A stretch of DNA of 64,000 nt from Hermodice carunculata (lineage: Eukaryota; Annelida; Polychaeta; Eunicida; Amphinomidae), in assembly GCA_964020975.1 (NCBI GenBank), contig OZ026616.1:78151993-78215992 (forward strand), written 5' to 3'. The stretch's first letter is position 1. The number at the start of each line of letters is the position of its first letter. The notes below the pieces were generated by a model. That model was not told the DNA's origin and ran no database searches. It saw only the letters and a list, made by a program, of their open reading frames with translations. The position numbers were made by a program, and so were the translations under genes. Below, in pieces: positions 62,042-64,000 of this stretch.

Positions 62042-63130
62042 CAAAAAAAACCCCCACCCCGCCAAAAAAACACCCCCCCCCAAAAAAAAAACGCATGGGC
62101 GGTGTTAAAGCTTGCATCTCGTAACTGACCTGAACGTATTCCATATGGTGGTATACCTGCAAGCCTAAGGCAAATTATGTACTGCCTCGCAAAGCATGTT
62201 GCAGCTGCCTGACAAGTCATACAGCAGCTGTTACAGCATTGCTTGCAGCTTGACTTGCTGGAAAGTTCAAGACAATCAAGCGAATGACATCCAATGATTA
62301 GTTTCTCAGCATATTGATACCATGTGCTATAAGTGTGATCCGTATGTCCACGGTGTCCAAAATGAACACGACAATAATTTTTGCATATCGATGGTATTGT
62401 ATAGCAAATGCATGTTTATGCTGTATATATGGGCCCATATATACACACGTGAACCAAAGAATATACTTAAGCCAAATGTGCTAAAATATTAAGTGACCTT
62501 GCTGTACACAAAGGTACTGTTGTGTTTGTAGCTGTCTAAATCATTCTGCAAATACACGATTGTGTGATGGCTTACACTGCAAAAACATAGGACTCAAGCA
62601 ATCAGAAGACATCTGTAATATAACAAGCGTATGTCAGCATTGATAAAACGTCACCAGGCCCATAGGTAGGTGGGCTGCCGATCTGCAATGTTGGATCACC
62701 AGGCTTGTGTTTATTTGCCCATATTTTGTGCATGCATATCAACAGCCTGGCTTTATTATTCAGTGACCCTGTTCGTTCACCTTCATAACCTAACAATAAA
62801 CAAAAACAAACAAACAAACAAACAAAATTACTTAGCATGACAGTGTGTTTTGTTTTGTTTATTGAAAAAACTATTTCAGGAGTTTTGATCTAGCCTTCTA
62901 ATGGAAAAAATCTGACATTTCTAAAGTGTTATTTTTTCCATTTTATTTTTCTTGTGTAATATTTTACTGTGTCTCCTATATCATTTAAATATAGTACTCT
63001 ATACATTCATTACCTTACATTTGGCCCATAGACATTAGAACTGAAATCTAGTTTTCAAAGATAATTTCGAATCGAAACAAAAGCAGCATACCCAAATGTT
63101 AAATGATTAGGGATATCAAGGATTCAGGTT
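61870..63130. other. Non-coding stretch with A/C low-complexity tract
   Basis: An A/C-rich tract lies at 61985-62092. A (CAAA)n stretch lies at 62798-62825. No gene recognised. Confidence 0.45.
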
Positions 63131-63137
63131 TAAGCCT

Positions 63138-63359
<222 letters not shown>

Positions 63360-63362
<3 letters not shown>

Positions 63363-63440
63363 GTTAAATGACAAGGGACACCAAGATTTCAGGTTTATAC
63401 TCTTTTTAAAAAAATCCATCCATCTATCTATCTATCTATA

Positions 63441-63511
<71 letters not shown>

Positions 63512-63603
63512 CTGTCTGTCTGTCTATCTGTCTGCGTGTCTGTCTGTCTGTCCGTCCGACCGACCGACTATCTGTCTGCCTGCCTGTCCGCCTGTCTGTC
63601 TGT
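63360..63603. repeat. Second, similar CTAT/CTGT array with shared left flank
   Basis: Between the arrays, 'aaatgacaagggacaccaag' and 'tttcaggttta' repeat the left flank of the first array ('aaatgattagggatatcaag', 'gattcaggttta'). So flank plus array were duplicated as one unit. The second array again runs CTAT to CTGT, then to degenerate CTGC/CCGA/CCGT units. Confidence 0.9.
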
Positions 63604-64000
63604 CATAATTTTGAATGCAATGTCAGTTCAAGGCCAAACAAATTAGGCCAGCTTAAATCTTTAAATAATTATTTTTGGAATTTTACGTTTTGGATCTACG
63701 ACAACATGCAAACTTTCAAATTAACAGTGGCAAATGTCTCGATAGAATTAAATCAAGAAAAAAAAACCCGACTGGGTGTGTACATCTTGCCAATACTTTA
63801 ATTTGTGATAGATAAACATAAACGACACATTTAGAGGGAAACTGCAGATTGCAAGCACAGTACACAAGTGTACCGCCGACATGTAAAAGAAACGAATTAG
63901 TTTCCCAGTCACTGCAGGCATTCTATCCTTCCCTGTAATGTGATTAGATTTTCCAGCTCGAGTTACCCAAAAGCTCCCGAATGTAAAATGGTGCCTCTTC
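63604..64000. other. Non-coding right edge
   Basis: No feature recognised in the last ~400 bases. Confidence 0.4.

Overview
The window looks like gene-poor, AT-rich animal nuclear DNA, most likely from a marine invertebrate. The evidence is one intron-containing class A GPCR exon, LINE, Tc1/mariner and Helitron-type remains, very long di- and tetranucleotide arrays, and no operon-like coding. No base-level feature fixes the phylum, and I do not name a species. Most of the 64 kb is repeat-derived; only one host gene is convincing.

Layout. 1-16 kb: a LINE fragment near 4.1-4.7 kb, then several copies of one repeat family. Its ends look like a Helitron: a TC-type 5' end, and a terminal hairpin a few bases before CTAG. 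Two of these loci carry a ~145 bp minisatellite packed with AGGTCA-type nuclear-receptor half-sites. 20.2-22.8 kb and 29.0-31.9 kb: two arrays of the same ~120 bp satellite in opposite orientation. Each unit holds a short hairpin; one array is interrupted by a small TIR element (MITE), the other by a Helitron-like copy. 37.0-46.9 kb: a broken, fossil Ty3/Gypsy LTR-type retroelement. Its parts in order are an HhH-headed Gag, protease, RT, RNase H, integrase with a GPY/F tail, a C2H2 finger domain, and a TatD-family metal nuclease. The element lies between two inverted, exon-like repeat copies (35.6-36.1 and 47.15-47.5 kb). 53.4-54.3 kb: an aminergic-like GPCR exon on the minus strand. 56.65-57.05 kb: a 25 bp minisatellite that stays open in all three minus-strand frames. 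58.2 kb: a LINE RT fragment. 60.8-61.75 kb: a decayed Tc1/mariner transposase. 63.1-63.6 kb: CTAT/CTGT arrays.

The most unusual object is the retroelement. A two-finger C2H2 protein and a TatD nuclease with all its recognisable metal-site motifs sit where an env-like gene would be. A ComEA-like helix-hairpin-helix domain sits at the front of Gag. I cannot say from sequence alone whether this lineage has been described. The second notable theme is a Helitron-like family that spreads nuclear-receptor-type half-site clusters and seeds GAAA/CTTT microsatellites near its 5' end.
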